Source: Sipunculus nudus (lineage: Eukaryota > Annelida > Sipuncula > Golfingiida > Sipunculidae). Taken from it: a stretch of 64,000 bases of DNA. Location of the stretch: the NCBI GenBank assembly GCA_026874595.1, contig CM049315.1:34366164-34430163 (forward strand), given 5' to 3'. The notes under the pieces are model-generated. The model made no database searches. It was not told the origin of the DNA and worked only from the letters and a program-made list of their open reading frames with translations. The translations under genes were made by a program, and so were the position numbers. Shown in pieces: positions 61,597-64,000 of this stretch. The stretch's first letter is position 1. Every line of letters starts with the position of its first letter.

Positions 61597-62498
61597 TAGT
61601 GGTGGGTCAATCATTGAGTTTTATCAAAAGTCAGTCAGTTAGCTGCCACTTTCAAGCGCTATATTACCAAAGGCAACTATCGATTACATCATAATAATGA
61701 TTGTTTTCTTTCCAGAATGCCTTTATGTTATAAGCAAAAATTATTCTTCCATTTTTTAACCACATTCAGCGCTTCATATAATGAGTCTGTGTTCCCAAAT
61801 AACTCCCGTGTATAACTGAGTATGACATGGTAGATGCGAGAACGGAGGACTTATTAAACTTATTATCTGTTAACTCACAGGGAGCTGCAGAATTAGCAGA
61901 GAGTTTTCTAATGAGATGTACATTGCAAAATATGGGCGGGATGGCGTTACAATACGCCATAAATTCTCCAGGTCTATGCCAATTATACGAGATTCTCTTA
62001 GAAATAATCTATTCTACAGATACCAGGTTCCGCTGTTCAGGCCGTCCTTAAAAAAGTCTTTGTTGGGGCAGACCCGGCCGATTGAGTATTCGGATTTCAG
62101 ACTTTTTGGACTAGTCTGCAAATTTTTTTGGGTATGATCTGCCCCAAGTGCACCTGGGCCCGTAAAATCTGCCTTCATGTGCTAGAAAAACAGCCCCTCT
62201 ATAGGCCTTACATTCTTAGATGCTCTTAATTTCCATAATGAAAGATATTACCTGACATTGCCGATTGTTTAATTTGATCCTTAAAATTACTCTGATTGTG
62301 TCTTTAAATGTGGAAGGATCGTTACACTGGTGCGCCAGAGGAGAATACCTGCCAGGGAAACTTAGGTACAGTTTCACGGATAATTGCATATTTCTTAAAT
62401 AATTGCATATATTTGTCTGAATTGATTAATAATCGATCATCAATCAGTTTGCTCAAACCGATGATCGATTATGAAAAAGGAACCGACTCCCACCACTA
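61597..62498. mobile_element. Non-autonomous hAT element, 902 bp
   Basis: The ends are exact inverted repeats, TAGTGGTGGG (61597-61606) and CCCACCACTA (62489-62498). The 8-bp string ATCATAAG flanks both sides directly (61589-61596 and 62499-62506), as expected for hAT-superfamily transposition. Inside the right end lies a perfect 13-bp inverted pair, ATAATCGATCATC and GATGATCGATTAT (62429-62441, 62460-62472). There is no transposase. The middle (61826-62137) is GC-richer and carries two overlapping plus frames (61827-62051, 61916-62137) with protein-like composition but no recognised family, possibly a captured fragment. The intact duplication and identical terminal repeats suggest a fairly recent insertion, 356 bp from exon 1 of the window. 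Confidence 0.92.
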
Positions 62499-62506
62499 AT
62501 CATAAG
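62499..62506 (+). repeat. hAT target-site duplication, right
   Basis: ATCATAAG, identical to 61589-61596. Confidence 0.92.
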
Positions 62507-62862
62507 CATGATATAATGATACATATCATATCATAAGATAATGTATTGTTTCAACCCTTGGTTCTGTATACTCCTCACTGCAGCAGGAGATGAAAATACA
62601 TGGGAACATGTCTTAAAGACCACCTGTCTAATAAGACCACCAATGAATTTAGACCAGTACTGAGTGAACTGAAGCATTAACATTGGTTATAAATGACCTG
62701 TCTAATATGACCACCAGTGAATTAAGACCTCAATCTTTTGGCCAGTTGCATGTTTGATTTTATTACACACAGGTTTCATTTTACTCCTCCAGTGAAACAA
62801 GTCATGGCCTCTGAGTTTAGAATCTGCCAGAGTCATGGGTCAGGGTACACTCATGTACTCAC

Positions 62863-62994
62863 CTCCGCTAGCATCTCATTCTCTTGAAGGACTGACAGTT
62901 TAGAGTGTGACGGACTCTTAGTGTTCTGCAGGACCAGAGCGAAGTACTCGATTGCCTCGATGCTGAGTTTTTCTTGTAAAGAATTAACTACATC
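62863..62994 (-). CDS. FRMPD4-like: FRMPD-like internal exon 1 of window (FERM lobe F1, C-terminal part)
   Basis: This exon encodes 44 residues starting DVVNSLQEKLSIEAIEYFAL and ending ENEMLAE. The pattern (D-V-V-x-S-L-Q-E-K-L-S-I, then F-A-L-V-L-Q, then L-S-V-L-Q-E-N-E) is the second half of the ubiquitin-like F1 lobe of the FERM domain in the FRMPD1/3/4 family, as far as I can recall those proteins. The acceptor is a pyrimidine-rich tract ending in CAG directly above 62994. The donor is GTGAGT read down from 62862. Both ends are phase 0. No start codon or signal peptide is expected here, because the family's PDZ domain precedes this segment and must lie beyond 64000. The exon is followed by a 9.6-kb intron. 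Confidence 0.9.
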
Positions 62995-64000
62995 CTGCAA
63001 GAAAAAATTTACAGCAATGACTTATTATGTTAATTTTCTAAATACATAAATGACCTTCTAACTAATTCTTAAAACTAAGATGTAACAAATCCCTTAACAT
63101 CTGCTGATCAAACTAGAAGTGAAACTAATCCCTTATATTTATATCTCTGGAGGGATGTATTATGTGTTTATCACTGTGGGCCGATTTTTTTGTTTGCATG
63201 AATAGTTGTATGGTTGTTTTCTCCGATAGCAACTTTATTTAAAAGGTTATGAATATATTTTGATGATAATAATTGGCAGGTCAGTCTAACAATTAAGGAT
63301 TTTTTTATCTGGATAACAATGGCATTTTTTTAAAGGATCCTGTACCGTTGTGAGACAAGACCTTTTCTTTGTCCCAGCCAAGGGCCTGGGCCATTCACTG
63401 GTATTAATTTTTAAGGACTGCCTCAGTTCTGTTGGACAGAGCTAAACATGTTATATATCCATGGAGTTTGTGAACTGATACACAGTTTTTCTGTATAACA
63501 AAACACATCAAAATTTGAGTTGTCCCCTGATAGAGGAATCAATGTGGACTCTGTTGATATTTCAGTTTTCTTGATAAAAATTTCATATATTCACACATTT
63601 CTCAGAGTTTCTATAAAAGACCACTCCACTACATTCTATACAAATTGGCCTAGAGATGTTCTATCTATCATTGTTTGATTAATTTCATCTGACAAGATTC
63701 ATTCAAACATCTACATACAATTATTCAGTTTGTATTTTTTTGATATATCAAATGCAAATCTCATCTACAAACATTCTGATTAATTAATATTCACTTTTTT
63801 ACTTTTCCCTTTCTTATGTTATCAATAAAATTACCTACATTATTTTGTTAACCATGCAAAAATTAATTGCTCTAGATGTTCCCAACAAGTGGTAATAAAA
63901 ACTTTTTTGCCTATATTAATTAAAGATATATTGTAGAAATTTATAGCTCTATTAATTATAGATATACAGATTAATACTTCAGTGCAGAAAAGATGTTCAC
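62995..64000. other. Intron upstream of exon 1 of the window
   Basis: AT-rich, with no coding exon recognised. The preceding FRMPD exon (start of the FERM domain and the PDZ domain) must lie beyond the window edge. Confidence 0.6.

Larger units (their letters stand above)
3444..62994 (-). other. FRMPD4-like: Partial FRMPD1/3/4-family gene (span of eight FERM exons)
   Basis: This is the span of the eight recognised internal exons of a FERM and PDZ domain scaffold gene. Each exon has a GT donor and AG acceptor on the minus strand. Exon lengths in transcript order are 132, 120, 137, 217, 78, 105, 127 and 263 nt, and the phases chain correctly (0, 0, 2, 0, 0, 0, 1) into 393 codons with no stop. 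Introns in transcript order are 9622, 3740, 12445, 1196, 2479, 5748 and 23142 bp. Known of the family: FRMPD1, 3 and 4 are cytoplasmic or membrane-associated scaffolds; FRMPD1 and FRMPD4 bind GPSM2 (LGN) through C-terminal segments, and FRMPD4 acts at excitatory synapses. The PDZ region, start codon, C-terminal tail and UTRs are outside the window, so the paralogue cannot be fixed. FRMPD2 and band-4.1 proteins fit less well than FRMPD1/3/4. Confidence 0.9.

Overview
The window is nuclear DNA from an animal, most likely a bivalve mollusc. It is AT-rich, almost free of long open reading frames, and crossed by one multi-exon gene on the minus strand with GT-AG introns of 1.2 to 23 kb. The mollusc call rests on a dispersed element family with conserved ends, an ACGG-type microsatellite tail and a 3' hairpin, which resembles the bivalve 'pearl' / Helentron-like elements. 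That placement is an inference; no species can be named.

The only gene I can support is a member of the FRMPD1/3/4 (FERM and PDZ domain-containing) scaffold family. Eight consecutive internal exons lie on the minus strand at 62863-62994, 53121-53240, 49244-49380, 36582-36798, 35308-35385, 32724-32828, 26849-26975 and 3444-3706. Joined, they give 1179 nt (393 codons) in one unbroken frame. They cover the C-terminal part of FERM lobe F1, all of F2 and F3, and the start of the acidic post-FERM linker. The start codon and the PDZ region must lie beyond position 64000, and the C-terminal tail and 3'UTR lie before position 1.

The rest is intron filled with repeats. The 23-kb intron (3707-26848) holds a pair of identical 680-bp direct repeats (7698-8377, 10867-11546), a tandem array of about 145-bp units rich in nuclear-receptor half-sites (12241-13830), 33-bp minisatellites near 17.5 and 18.3 kb, and two dispersed elements (13900-14692, 22761-24427). 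The 5.7-kb intron holds the remains of an LTR retrotransposon with a tRNA-Leu-type primer-binding site (about 29517) and an element (30467-32157) whose tandem units carry perfect palindromic oestrogen-response-type sites. The 2.5-kb intron is three quarters one element (33173-35090). The 12.4-kb intron holds a tRNA-derived SINE candidate (about 38860-39140), a foldback element (39999-40847) and a 34-bp minisatellite of about 1 kb (46717-47752). The last introns hold further copies (50410-52044, 56539-59692) and a clean non-autonomous hAT element with an exact 8-bp target-site duplication (61597-62498).

All six copies of the dispersed element family lie in the same orientation, antisense to the gene. 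Two core types share the same modular ends, including a palindrome that differs between the types by a compensatory base-pair change. I found no rRNA, intact tRNA, CRISPR array, or second protein-coding gene that I can support.
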